Assembly: GCA_029204225.1 (NCBI GenBank)
Contig: CM055092.1
Span: forward strand, 42,813,863-42,877,862
Direction: 5' to 3'
DNA: 64,000 nt
From: Diphasiastrum complanatum
Taxonomy: Eukaryota > Streptophyta > Lycopodiopsida > Lycopodiales > Lycopodiaceae
The notes under the pieces were generated by a model. That model was given only the letters and a program-made list of their open reading frames with translations. It was not told the origin of the DNA and made no database searches. The position numbers and the translations under genes are program-made. The first letter of the stretch is position 1. Every line of letters begins with the position of its first letter. Shown in pieces: positions 47,102 to 57,590 of the stretch.

Positions 47102-48093
47102 CTACTCATCGTCGTCGCGACGTCCAGTCTGCATGAACACAAGCAAACAAACTACATTAATATTTAATGCTCGATCGTATTAAATGAAATAAAATTGATG
47201 TTGGAATGCAAACCACATTAGTATGAATACAAAAACTAGTACTTACATTTGGAGGATAACATTCGTTCTTTAGTTTGTCGACTAATGCCTCATATGATTC
47301 CCTGAAGGCAAAGTCGTACTCCTCCTTAGTTGGCAGACGTGCATAGTCCGCCAACTATCCATGCATTCAATTAAAGTGAAAATTAATTTAGGGCTAGGTT
47401 GGAGCAGTTAGTCATAATGCATATTAAAAAATAGAAACATATGAAATCAAAGATAAACTATAAGAGTAGTTTAGGTTCACTTGCCATGCATGCTTGCAAT
47501 CTCGCCATTCCGCTCGAGCCCGACCTAGGATTGCCTATCCCATGCATCCTAGCGGCCACAATAGCTTTTTGAATCTTGTATTTATCTGGTGTTCGTTCAT
47601 CCACTTTTACACGGTTCCAATCACCTCTTGAACACCAGGAGGGCTTGGATTGCCCGTCCATATAAGCTCGTCGTGTTGTATCACAACGATGTCTAATCCA
47701 TAAGCTCATATGCTTATGAATTTCCTTCTCATCGAATTTCTCTTCTTGTTGGAATTCATCACGAAAACCAACAACCTGTAGTTTATCAGCAACAGATTGT
47801 TTGGACCATTTATTAAACAATCTGTCGCCAAAATGGCGTTGGCATGAAGAATAGAGCCGATCCAAAATCACCTTCCCTTTTCTGTTGGCAATTATGTTAC
47901 CTTGAGGATCCACGTCGTAATAAGGATTTGTGGATGACTCTTCGGTAGGGGCGGGAGCCGCGACCGATTGTGAGGAACCACCCTCATCTTGGCTAAGCAT
48001 AGCTTGCAGTTGTGCTTTCTGCTCAGGAGTTAATGATGCATAAAAAGTTGAGACATAGTCTCCTAAGCTTTTACAACTGCCTGAACCCGACAT
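47102..48093 (-). CDS. CACTA accessory protein (PTTA/En-Spm-like), three exons
   Basis: Start ATG at 48093 (MSGSGSCKSLGDYVSTFYAS). Exon 1 48093-47485 (203 codons) includes LYSSCQRHFGDRLFNKW, HMSLWIRHRCDTTRRAYMD and CSRGDWNRVK. These fit the plant transposase-related PTTA/En-Spm family seen beside TNP2 in CACTA elements. The likely donor is GCAAGT at 47484 (a GC-AG intron) and the acceptor AG is at 47356-47355. Exon 2 47354-47247 (36 codons, LADYARLPTKEEYDFAFRES). Intron GTAAGT...GCAG. Exon 3 47128-47102 (TGRRDDDE, stop). All exons are phase 0 and open, total 247 residues. The gene looks intact. The role, DNA binding at subterminal repeats, is inferred from the family. Confidence 0.72.
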
Positions 48094-48490
48094 GATTACT
48101 ACATTCATAAACATACAATACATTACAATAAACCCTGATATATTGAAATGAAGTAGAAAAGAAAATCGACTATAGAACTTTAATGCATATTGGAGTGAGA
48201 CTTTCATACCTGTGATAACAAAAAAAAAGATAGATATGCATTTAGAGCCTGCACCAAGATGCAAAAGAATCATATAAGCAACAAACATAAGAATAGTACT
48301 ATATAAAAATTAAAACATGAGAATCATACAATAATTAGAAGATAGAAACCATGCTATCTAAATATCGGAAGATAAGAATCATGCTATCTAAATATTGAGA
48401 GATAAGGACCAACGTATTGTTTATGAAAAATTGATTAATTTTATGTTATTTGTGTTTTGAACTTGTGCATATATGTAGTTTATCACAATG
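48094..48490. promoter_or_regulatory. intergenic region between divergent CACTA genes
   Basis: About 400 bp between the minus-strand accessory gene and the first plus-strand transposase exon, so it may serve both as promoter. A near-duplicate pair (GAAGATAGAAACCATGCTATC and GAAGATAAGAATCATGCTATC) lies near 48340-48390. No definite TATA box assigned. Confidence 0.4.
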
Positions 48491-48499
48491 AGATGAATT

Positions 48500-50400
48500 A
48501 CATTCAGATCAGTCTAGTGATGAAGACACTACTCAAGTTAACAGGGTAAGTAATAAACATGCATGTTTTCTTGTTCATAAAGACTTTAATATTATAAGTT
48601 AAACTATTGTGCTAAAGTGACATGTACTATACTTAATTTTTGTTCTCGTAGAAAAAGTATTTTCAAAATAAACTATGGTGCACATGCGTCAAGTGTGATG
48701 GGCAAAAGATGAATGAAAGATGCATTGTTGAAAATCATTTGTGGAAGTTTGGACGAAAAGAAAAAGGTCAACCATCGAATTTGGAAGACGTTGAGGTTTG
48801 TTAACGTTATTTGATTGTTTTTTATTATAATAATCGATAGACGTCGCTTATGGAATTTGTTTCATGTGTGTAGCCAATAAATTGAATGCCATTCCACGGA
48901 GTTGATCCATAACGTCAAGTTTTGATAGACATGAGAGAATAAAGAATAAAACAAATTCAAGAGGCAAACACAATTGGAAAAAAGACACTTCTTTGTATCC
49001 TGGAGCATCCATTTCGAGACTAGCTATGTCAATTCTTATCCTAAAAATTCAAACAACATACAAATGGAGTGACCGTAGCATGATATTATTCGGGTACTTA
49101 ACGCTTAACATAACTATCGTACTTTATAGCGTATTTACATTAAGTTGATTTTTTTGTCTGTTCTAACAACTCACATTGCTCTTTTTTTAGGTTGTTGCAT
49201 TGAATACTTTCGAAAGAAAATGTGATACCTAAAAAACAAAAAGAAACACGAAAGATGATGACTGTGCTTGGAATGGATTACGACACAATACATGCATGTC
49301 CAGAAGATCATGTTCTATATAGAGGTGAGCATTAAAAAAAGCTTCAATATCCTATGTTTAACGCTTCACGTTTTCGAGATGATGTACAAGGGGATAAAGT
49401 GCCACAAAAAGTGTTACGACATTTTCCAATTATCCCATGATTGCAATGTCTATTTCGATGTAAATCTTTGGCACAACTAATGGATTGGCATGTCAAAAAT
49501 CGGTCTACGGATGATGTCATGCAAATACCAAGTGACTCACATGCATGGAAACATATTAAAGATCAATGGCCCGAGTTAAAAAACGAACATTGAAATTTGA
49601 GATTTGGCCTTCTTGTGGATGGCGTAAATCCTTTTAGCGTTCAAGCGTCAACTTGGTCCACATGGCTAGTTGTGCTCGTTAATTATAACATATCTCCATG
49701 ATTGAGTATTAAAACGAGACACTTGTCATTGGCATTATTGATTCCAGAAAAGTACAAGGCCAAGAACATGGATGTGTATCTTGCACCTTTGGTCGATGAA
49801 TTGTGCATTCTTTGGAATGGTATTCACGCTTATGACATCTCGAGACCTTTACGACATTTTAGGGTTTAGCGTTTGAGTATATTTAACTAAGCTTATGTTC
49901 AATTTGGTTTATGAACTATGTAGGTTTAACCACATCGAGTTACAACGCATGTTATATTTGTGGACCACTTTTGGAGGGTTGACATAGCACAAATATTTTG
50001 AAAACAGTGGTGTACGAAAATCATCGCAAATACTTGCAGCTTGATCATCCTTTTCGAAGGTTGAATATACGATTTTTTGGAGGCAAGGAGATCATCCTCT
50101 AATTACACCACCACCCCCACACATGGGAGAAGCGGAATGGCATGGTGAATGGCTTAAACATCACGACATTAATTTTTCATGGAATGAATCCATTGATGGT
50201 ATGAAACGGTTGTCTATTTTTCATAAATTACCCTATTGGAGGAATTTATTGATAAACCATCTATTGGATCCTATGCACATATTCAAAAATGTCGGTGAAT
50301 CCTTATGGAACCACATCATTGGCATAAAAGACAAGTCCACAACTCGTAAAGATCTACAAGCGACCGATGTGAAAAGACCTTATTGGATTGAATACACCGA
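48500..50400 (+). pseudogene. TNP2-like CACTA transposase, decayed
   Basis: A first exon fragment (SSDEDTTQ) near 48510. Exon 48652-48795 encodes KKYFQNKLWCTCVKCDGQ...HLWKFGR, matching the transposase-associated zinc-like domain (C-x-C-x2-C...HL). The main body 49480-50400 gives, through several stops, DSHAWKHIKDQWPELK, FGLLVDGVNPFSVQ, STWSTWLVVLVNYNISP, ALLIPEKYKAKNMDVYLAPLVDEL and, in the open frame from 50123, IFHKLPYWRNLLINHLLDPMH. These are the standard landmarks of TNP2 transposases in order. Stops near 49590 and 49700 and further frame changes make it non-functional. Confidence 0.82.
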
Positions 50401-51310
50401 AGGTGTTATTCACACTGATATTGGACAGCTACAATATCAAGGTAGAACTGCAAAAGATCTAGCTGATAGTGGGATCTTTTTTTATGAATCAATGTACATT
50501 CCTGATAGAAAATTTTTTTTTGGACAAATAGTACCAATTCCATTACCTAGTTTTGAAAGTGATGAATGGATTGCACCAGATGCTATAGTTTCAGAATCAT
50601 TTCGTTGCAAGATATATAATGATGTAAAAAAATCATTAAAAATGAGCACAAGATAAAAAACAGTCAGATTGAGTTGGTTCATTTCCTTGAATATATTTGT
50701 GGATTTCTTTTCATGTGTCAATGTACACAGAACCCCAACGATATTTGTATGCAAAAATTTATTAGATAGTTTATTATCTGAACTTATGGATGAAGGTTGG
50801 GACAAAAGATCAGATGGAGAAATAGAATGCAAAATTAAAATGTCTTCCATGTGCTTCTGTTATCAAATTGAAAAACAAATGTTGAGCTTATGCTTCCATT
50901 ATCAAAGATGGAAAAAAAATAAAGGTAAGGTGCCACTCGATCAAGACTTGGAAGCCGGTGGACATTCAAAACGAAAAAATATTGAAATTATATACAATGA
51001 TGCCTTTTTGACATGTGTTGAGGTGGAAGAAGATTGGAGTCTAAACTACATCCGACGGGAACTATTGCTCCTACAAGATGATGTACTTTCAGACTTCAGA
51101 TTCATTTTCAATGGTAAACTCGTAAGTAACTGTAAACACTTGATCTTTTATGAATAGTTTCAATCAAAACTTTCTAATACAAACTCTATACTAATTCTAA
51201 CTAACTTTCTATTAGTTTTATGCAGGTACGTAAAAGACATGAGCTCAAGATCAAATGCAGAGATATTGGTGAAACAATCCAACTTATGGAAGAACATTGA
51301 GATTCACTAT
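50401..51310 (+). pseudogene. unrecognised coding segment joined to the TNP2 frame
   Basis: After about 50400 the reading no longer resembles TNP2: ADSGIFFYESMYIPDRKFFF and IPLPSFESDEWIAPDA (to 50656), then, past a frame change, TPTIFVCKNLLDSLLSELMD, IYNDAFLTCVEVEEDWSLNY and FRFIFNGKLV (about 50740-51121). A GTAAGT donor at 51122 and an acceptor near 51224 join it to RKRHELKIKCRDIGETIQL, ending near 51300. It may be a captured host-gene piece or an element-specific domain. The word order FIFNGKLV after a regular beta-like segment is vaguely ubiquitin-like, but I do not identify it. Confidence 0.5.
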
Positions 51311-52276
51311 CAGCAAATACATGCCAATTATCATGTCTTTTTATCATTATAGAAAAATTGCATTCCAATATTAGACTATGGACACAAGCTGATTGTAAGA
51401 ATCTATTGTGATATCAATAAAAAAAACCCCCATAAACGGGTGTTTACAAGTAAAATGATTGTATTTTTTTTTTATGTCTCTCTATTTACAAATAGATCTC
51501 TATTCAATCAATTTTTCTATATTTTCTATATCAGTATTAGGAATTGATAAGGCAACAACTCCTTCTATAATCTCGCCCTCCTCTGTTTTGGGAAGGGCCT
51601 CAATGCCTTTAAGGCAAGAGGAATATCTGCTACAAAATTGCCTTCCTCTGTATTAGAAGGACTTTTATTTCCTTTTGATCATATAAAATAAGATCTGCAT
51701 CCTGAGCAACCTGAAAGGCTGTTAAGGCAGGAGCAGCTTTTTTTTTAGGGCCCTCGATTGCAGGTGCAATGCTTACACCGTACTGGGCATAGGTTCTGAT
51801 CAACTCTTGTCAAAATCTATGAATCGGAATGAAATGAACTACAAATGAATAGAATATTACCTTTTCAATATCTACATCCGTTTGTAAATTATACCATTAA
51901 AAAAATAGCTTCGTATTGTACAAGACGAACCATGCACAACTAAAAACGTCTTTTTGCTGTACACACTGCATATATAGAACAAAAATTAGTAATATTATGA
52001 TAGAAATTTTATTTATGCTATGACGATACATTTGAATTAAAAAAGGAATACATGCATATCAGAGATAAATTGAATATACCTTGAGAGATTTAATGGTTAT
52101 CTCTCCAATTGAAGTTGTCGTTGTCGTTATTTTCCAAACGACATCATGAAGTAGAGAATCAAATTCTCTATGTGTATTTGCAGCTGAGTTTAATTTTACA
52201 CATAGAAAATTTGATACTCCCTCACCCTCTGCTGGACAATTGTGTAAAAAAGGGATGGATGGAATTATTCGTAGGT
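51311..52276. other. CACTA interior without clear gene; short minus-strand coding-like piece
   Basis: Mostly AT-rich. On the minus strand at about 51810-51650 an open segment reads ELIRTYAQYGVSIAPAIEG and AAPALTAFQVAQDADLIL. Not recognised; possibly another captured fragment. A near-repeat pair (CCTCCTCTGT and CTTCCTCTGT) lies near 51570-51640. Confidence 0.35.
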
Positions 52277-52521
52277 GTCTCACTGAGGGAGAAACACGAC
52301 TATGCCTTTAGGGAATCCTATGAGGCGTTAGTCGATAAATTGAAGAGCGAGGGTCATCTTCCACATGTAAGTTTCTTTGAAACATTTAAATTTTGTATTC
52401 TTCGTATATTATTGTAGAAGCGTGTTCACTCTTAACCATAAGTTAAGCATTAAATACTAATGTGTCTTGTTTTCTTGTATTTATATGCATGCAGAGCGGA
52501 TGTCATGACGACGACGAGTAG
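52277..52521 (+). pseudogene. second copy of the accessory-gene 3' exons, facing the right end
   Basis: REKHDYAFRESYEALVDKL and GHLPH end at 52366 with GTAAGT. A GCAG acceptor at 52491-52494 leads to a 27-nt exon (52495-52521) encoding SGCHDDDE and stop. This is the same length, phase and ending as exons 2 and 3 of the minus-strand gene at 47102-47354, but on the opposite strand near the opposite end. No exon 1 is present. Confidence 0.85.
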
Positions 52522-52689
52522 ATTAGGTTTAAATTATAGATAGTTCTATCGTAAATATATCAAGTTAGATAGACTGTGAAAGTAGCAAGTTTGTAAAATA
52601 TTGATTGACATTATCAATATATTATTGCAATTCAAAATATTGTTATTGGTTTTTGTATGTGCAATGTTCCCCACATTAGATTATCCACT

Positions 52690-52998
52690 CTGGTCCACAT
52701 CAATTGAAATTTGGAATTGAGCATTGGATTGCCACGTCCAGTGTGGACGTCAATTTGTGACGTCCAGCTTGGACATCAAATTTTGATGTCCTAGCTGGTT
52801 GCCAACCTCTGCCATCTGGATAAGTTGTCTGGCAACTCGATTTTGAGCAGGTGTTGAATTGCGATGGATACAAAGTCTGTCAAAATCCGACAACCTTGTT
52901 TTGACGTGTTTTGTGACGCCCATGATAAACGAAAAAAAATTGAAAGCCATGATTATTTGTCACGGATGACATCAGAAATCGTGACGGGCGTTGTAGTG
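52690..52998 (-). repeat. right terminal and subterminal repeats of the CACTA element
   Basis: Ends GGGCGTTGTAGTG at 52998. Upstream it carries GACGTC, GACGTCC and GACATC words. Its outer 240 bp reappear inverted at 62503-62749. Confidence 0.85.
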
Positions 52999-55803
52999 TG
53001 TTCTAGTAGTAGTTTGTGGTTGGACGAAATGAGTTGCTATTAACATCCATGATGTATTCAATTTAATGTAGGTGATACCTTGAACCTAAATCCTTCATTA
53101 TCAACTTTTATGACTAGATCACCCATGCTCAGAATGCCGATGTTGGTGTCTAGAGTTATCAACTCTACTACTACCCAACCAACAATCTTGATGACATGGC
53201 ATTACCTTCTAGAATTTGAGATATAAGCAATGCATTGATGGCCTACCTCATATATACCGAATTTTATTTTTCTATGGTAACTTTCATCATAGATCTAATG
53301 ATTCATTCATTCTAGTTCTGACAAAGATTTTCCCTTAGGATTGATGATCCCTCATAGAGAGCTTTTTATATCGCGAAACAATTTTGATGATCAGATAAAG
53401 CATAGTTTGATGCTTCTCAATAACATCTAAACTGGATCACCTTAGATGTCCTAATTTACCTAAGAAGTGTTCTAGCACCTAAAATAATGCTAGATCTTAA
53501 TCTTTTTCTCTGATTTGGGTAGGGACTTTGGCTTTAGATGATGCTCAAATTCTACTTTTTCATACAAGAAGGGTTAGTTGGGAATATGTTCTTCATAGAT
53601 GTCACATATCATCATAATCCCATTAATCAATCTTGCAAGATCTTATACATGGCTAGATATATCCCTAGAATCATATGTCATTGGTAGCCATTACTATGTC
53701 AATAAGACATCACGGATCAAACCCTTTGCTTGTAATTCAAGTTATGCACTAAGGACTCCTCTTACAATCTCATGAGAGGGAATTTGTGGGGAACTCTTAC
53801 TCTTTTAATGCCCTAGTCTCACGCACAATCATCCTCATAACAAGATGTGTTGGTGGGGTTTCACTTGAGATAATATCATGTCGTACATTCTCTTAAACAC
53901 ATAGTTTCCTCTCCTTATCTCATGAAATCTTGCTTGATCTCCTATTAGACGGTAGGGTTGGTTTGACAATTCCCTTCAACAAAGCACCTCATTTCCTAGA
54001 AATTGATCTCTTACAACATCATTTGTCTATTAGAAGTACATACATATGTCTCTAACTCTTCTAAAGCAGAATCAGGATGCAAACATCTTAGAATTTACCA
54101 TAATCAAGTATAGATAGAATGCAAGGCTCTAGGGATCTTAGAGTCTCTTCTAATGAGTATATCAATGTGATTTCCACATAGGTATTTATCACGACTTTGT
54201 GAATCTCTCTTTTGATCACAATTTCTAGCATGGTATCAGATCCTGAGTTTTGAGTCTACACGTTATTATAGTTTTGTTCTGGACAACTTTAGTTACAATT
54301 TTTTTTCAAAAAGCTATTAGCATAGAAACATCATCTTCAAATTTAAGACTCATCAAAAGATTTGATAGAAAAAATTTCCAGATGTGAAAATTCAAAATTA
54401 AGATGATACTCCTTGAGAAAGATTTTTGAAATGATGTTGATGGCACTGAGACAAACCCAACATTGATTCATTTGCAATATCTCAATGGAAGCAAAGAGCA
54501 CCATAGCTTGTGGGGTCAAGCATGCAAAAGATTTGCAACAAATTTGTCAGTCAACCTGAGCATCGGAACATGTAATAACTCCAAGAGAATTTTGTCTACA
54601 ATGCACCTTCTACCGATCATGTTTTAGAACTATAACTATTAAATTGCCCGAGCATGAGCATAGCGGTCATACCCATATTCTCGTTGTTTCCTTAATACTA
54701 TCTTCCAACACATGAAGGCTCATCAAACCTACAGAATGCATTTGGTTGTGTGCTACACCATGTAAAAATCTCACATATAGTTCAATTGCATTGTATTTTG
54801 GATGAGCCAAGCAAATTTGTAGACAAACATCATTTGAAATTTTGAAGTAAGAAGAATAGCAATGTGAAAGATGAAGTCAAAATAGCTTTGTATTTTTCAT
54901 GACACGCTTCAACTAAATTCAAAAAAAATTTGTCCTCAGAACTGGAAAATTCAGACTAACCTACTACAAGCCATTCTCCAAAAAGAAAAGAATGATCCAA
55001 GGCCCCCGGCCCATAAGTAGTTGTTGAAGGATGATTCTTCTGTGACAATTTACAGGAGGAGACGTGCTCCTAGAGGGTATCTTCACAAGCCTGATATCAA
55101 AGATACATGGTTCTGGTTGTCGAAAGTAAAGTAGAGCTGTATTTACGTTGGCGTTTGTTAGGTGGGCGCTAGACATGAGACATTTGTCTCTTTTCTTAAC
55201 GGACACATTTGCATGATTGTATTGTAGACTCTCTCCAATCTATCACACAACTTACTCTTGTATTGCGTGACTTCATGGGGAACTAATTATCGAACTATGC
55301 ACAAAATTATTCCATCTAATGAATCAGAGTTCAAAAGCAATTTTCAAGTTCGTTTGGGGACAATATCAGATGTACTACCATTGACTAAGATCAACCTATA
55401 TTTGCCCTAATTTTATTGTCGTGAAGCTCATTAAAATCAAAAGCACCAATACATGTAAAAGGTATCGCATGATTTTGTTTGAGCTTTGTGAACAGCTTGG
55501 TCCTCAACGAAATAAAGAGACGAAAACAATAACATAAACAAATTCAAAAAATTAGCTTCTTGTCATGAATGATGCGTTTGTGATCAACTTTGCTATTTTA
55601 TTTGAAGACAAAGATCAATGTCCTATTATCCAGAATGCGTTTATATTCTCAATGAAGAAATTTGGAGAACAATTCTCGATTCCTTAGGCATAAAGATAGT
55701 GGAAATTAGATTTCAGACTGAATTCACAACTTGACCTTTAAGTCGACCAACAAATTGATGAAATAGTCGGTTCTATAAGCTGAAAATGGGGCCATATATT
55801 TGC
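52757..55803 (+). repeat. left arm of a roughly 10-kb inverted repeat
   Basis: Matches the complement of 59497-62749 at about 95% identity by eye, for example AACATCCATGATGTATTC at 53041 and its complement near 62445. The arm includes the last 240 bp of the CACTA element, a putative LTR with a PBS, and internal sequence of unknown coding content. It has about 200 bp (53605-53805) that the right arm lacks. Confidence 0.93.
52999..54243 (+). repeat. putative LTR plus PBS within left arm
   Basis: The LTR may run from TGTTCTAG (52999) to TTTCTAGCA (54230), 1,232 bp, followed by TGGTATCAGATCC (54231-54243), a near-standard initiator-Met PBS. The PBS and CA end are clear; the start is inferred. 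No gag is recognisable downstream. Confidence 0.6.
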
Positions 55804-56502
55804 TAAGATCTCTAGAATTAGAGATGAAATTTATAAAAAAAAAAAATAGAGAGACTACATTGATTTTAGATATAGACCAGTGCGACCTCCTATTAATCCA
55901 TCCACTGGAGATCGACCAATGGAAGTTCGAGAGCCTAACGAAACACATGTACATAACTTTAAAATTAAACTTAAAGATCATACGCAGACAATTGTCACAC
56001 ATTTTGTTGTTTTGGTAGACCCAGATGAATGTAAATATATTTCAGAATTTGATTTTTCTTCTTTAGATTCTTATCATTTTTTTGTTTTGTTTTGGGTGGC
56101 ATCCATAGCCTTCAAGCCAGAAAGCAATTGTCCCAAGAGTACGCTCATGTAGCTTCTTTCCGCACTGTTAGTGCCATTGCATTCATTGGGCTGACAATGG
56201 AAGAAGCTAAACTTCTTGTCTGGGAATATAACATTGATCAAAGCTACAAGATGAAAATTACTATCATCCAAAGGATTAGATTTTTTCACAAAGAGTATGT
56301 CAAAGTTTTCAAAGTTGGAGATATTAACCAGTTGGAGCTGAAAGCACTTTGTGCCCAAGAAACAGGCCTCCCATTCTATTTTAAAAATCCAACGCAGAGA
56401 TATACCTCTCGAAATGTGTCGATGATCAATCGTGTTTCTACACTAGATTGTAGGGAGATTTCAAAATCTTTAAAGCAAAGATCCTATACTTTTACGTAAA
56501 AA
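55804..56502 (+). pseudogene. unrecognised coding-like stretch in the spacer of the inverted repeat
   Basis: Two plus-strand frames look protein-like. The first (about 55870-56080) has RPPINPSTGDRPMEVREPNE and KLKDHTQTIVTHFVVLVDP. The second (56092-56499) is open for 135 codons with SFRTVSAIAFIGLTMEEAKL, IRFFHKEYVKVFKVGDINQL and ELKALCAQETGLPFYFKNP. Not recognised. It is not mirrored in the right arm, so it was inserted into or kept in only one side. Confidence 0.35.
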
Positions 56503-56831
56503 TTCGATAAAAAGTTATTGATCACAAAGAGAAAACTGTACATATAGTAAAAAGCCCCAACATGGATGGGCCACTGAAATTAGGCACCTTTGTAACTAAT
56601 AGGCCCAACATGGACTAAAAGACTAACAAACTCATGACATGCTCCTGAGTATATGATCCTGAGTATAGCAGGTTTTGACATTTTACGAGTAAATTTTTTG
56701 CGAGTTTCTTCCATGACATGCTCCAACAAAATGGTAGCATATGGTGTGCTACTCTTTTTATCACTAGATTTTTTAAGGACAAGAATTGTGGTTTGATGCA
56801 TACTTAAAAATTTGACTATCCATCACATTCT

Positions 56832-57590
56832 AAATAGATCCATCACAAAATACCTTGTTACTCTACAAATACAGGTTCACTTTTATTTTCATAAAAACTG
56901 TTCTTGAATTTGTAAAAGTTAGCATGCCGACATGCTAGCCTGTAGATTTTTTGTTTCCGAAAAATGAAGTTTTGTTCAAGAACTTTTTGAAAAAATAAAT
57001 TTCTTTTTGGAGCTGTTCGACTAGCATGCCAGTATACTAGCCGAGTAAATTATAAAATAGAAAAGCTATTTTATTTGAGAACCAAATTTTGAGTAAAAAC
57101 ATTATTTCAAAATATTTATTTCAACCCCACAACATAGTAAGCCGACGTGCTAAGTAAAACAATTTTTTTTTTTCCGAAATGCTATCTGGGTTGGCTGCAA
57201 AAAAAATTTTCTCATTTCATATAGCACGCCGACGTGCTATCTTTAAAGGCTGTAAATTTTTTTTTTAGTTATTTACTTAGCACGTTGGCTTACTATGTTG
57301 GGAGGTTGAGATAAATATTCTGAAATAATATTTTTACTCAAAATATGGTTCTCAAATGTGTCAAAATAGCTTTTTTATTTTATAATTTACTCGGCTAGCA
57401 CACTGGCATGCTAGCCAAATCAGCTCCAAAAAGAAATTTATTTTTTCAAAAAGGTCTTCAAGAAAACTTCATTATTTTGAAATAAAAAATTTGTAGGCTA
57501 GCACGCCGCCATGCTAACTTTTACAACTTTTTTTTAAATAATAGTGAACCTATATTTATAGAGTAACAAAGTATTTTGTGATGGACCTAT
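56832..57590. repeat. fold-back element with seven near-palindromic 18-bp boxes
   Basis: Left arm 56832 to about 57165 and right arm about 57255 to 57590 are inverted copies (ends AATAGATCCATCACAAAATA and TATTTTGTGATGGACCTATT). Boxes resembling TAGCACGCCGACGTGCTA begin at 56920, 57022, 57136, 57222, 57278, 57396 and 57499. The central box is TAGCACGCCGACGTGCTA itself. No coding potential. It resembles a MITE or Foldback-type element, but I cannot name a family. Confidence 0.85.

Larger units (their letters stand above)
46089..52998 (+). mobile_element. CACTA (En/Spm-type) DNA transposon
   Basis: Left end CACTACAACACCCGCCGCGA; the complement of the right end reads CACTACAACGCCCGTCACGA, so the termini are inverted repeats of about 25 bp with partial extension. 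Subterminal regions are full of GACGTC and ACGTCGGA words, as expected for transposase-binding arrays. Inside are an accessory gene on the minus strand, a transposase remnant on the plus strand, an unknown segment and a second copy of the accessory-gene 3' end. Flanking 3-bp sequences (ATA left, TGT right) do not match, so a target duplication is not confirmed. Confidence 0.88.

Noticed and set aside
46086-53001. 3-bp target-site duplication of the CACTA element
   Set aside because: Flanks read ATA and TGT, which do not match.
56920-57516. Seven spaced repeats considered as a CRISPR-like array
   Set aside because: Spacing is irregular, the sequence is inverted about its centre, and this is plant DNA; a fold-back element explains it.
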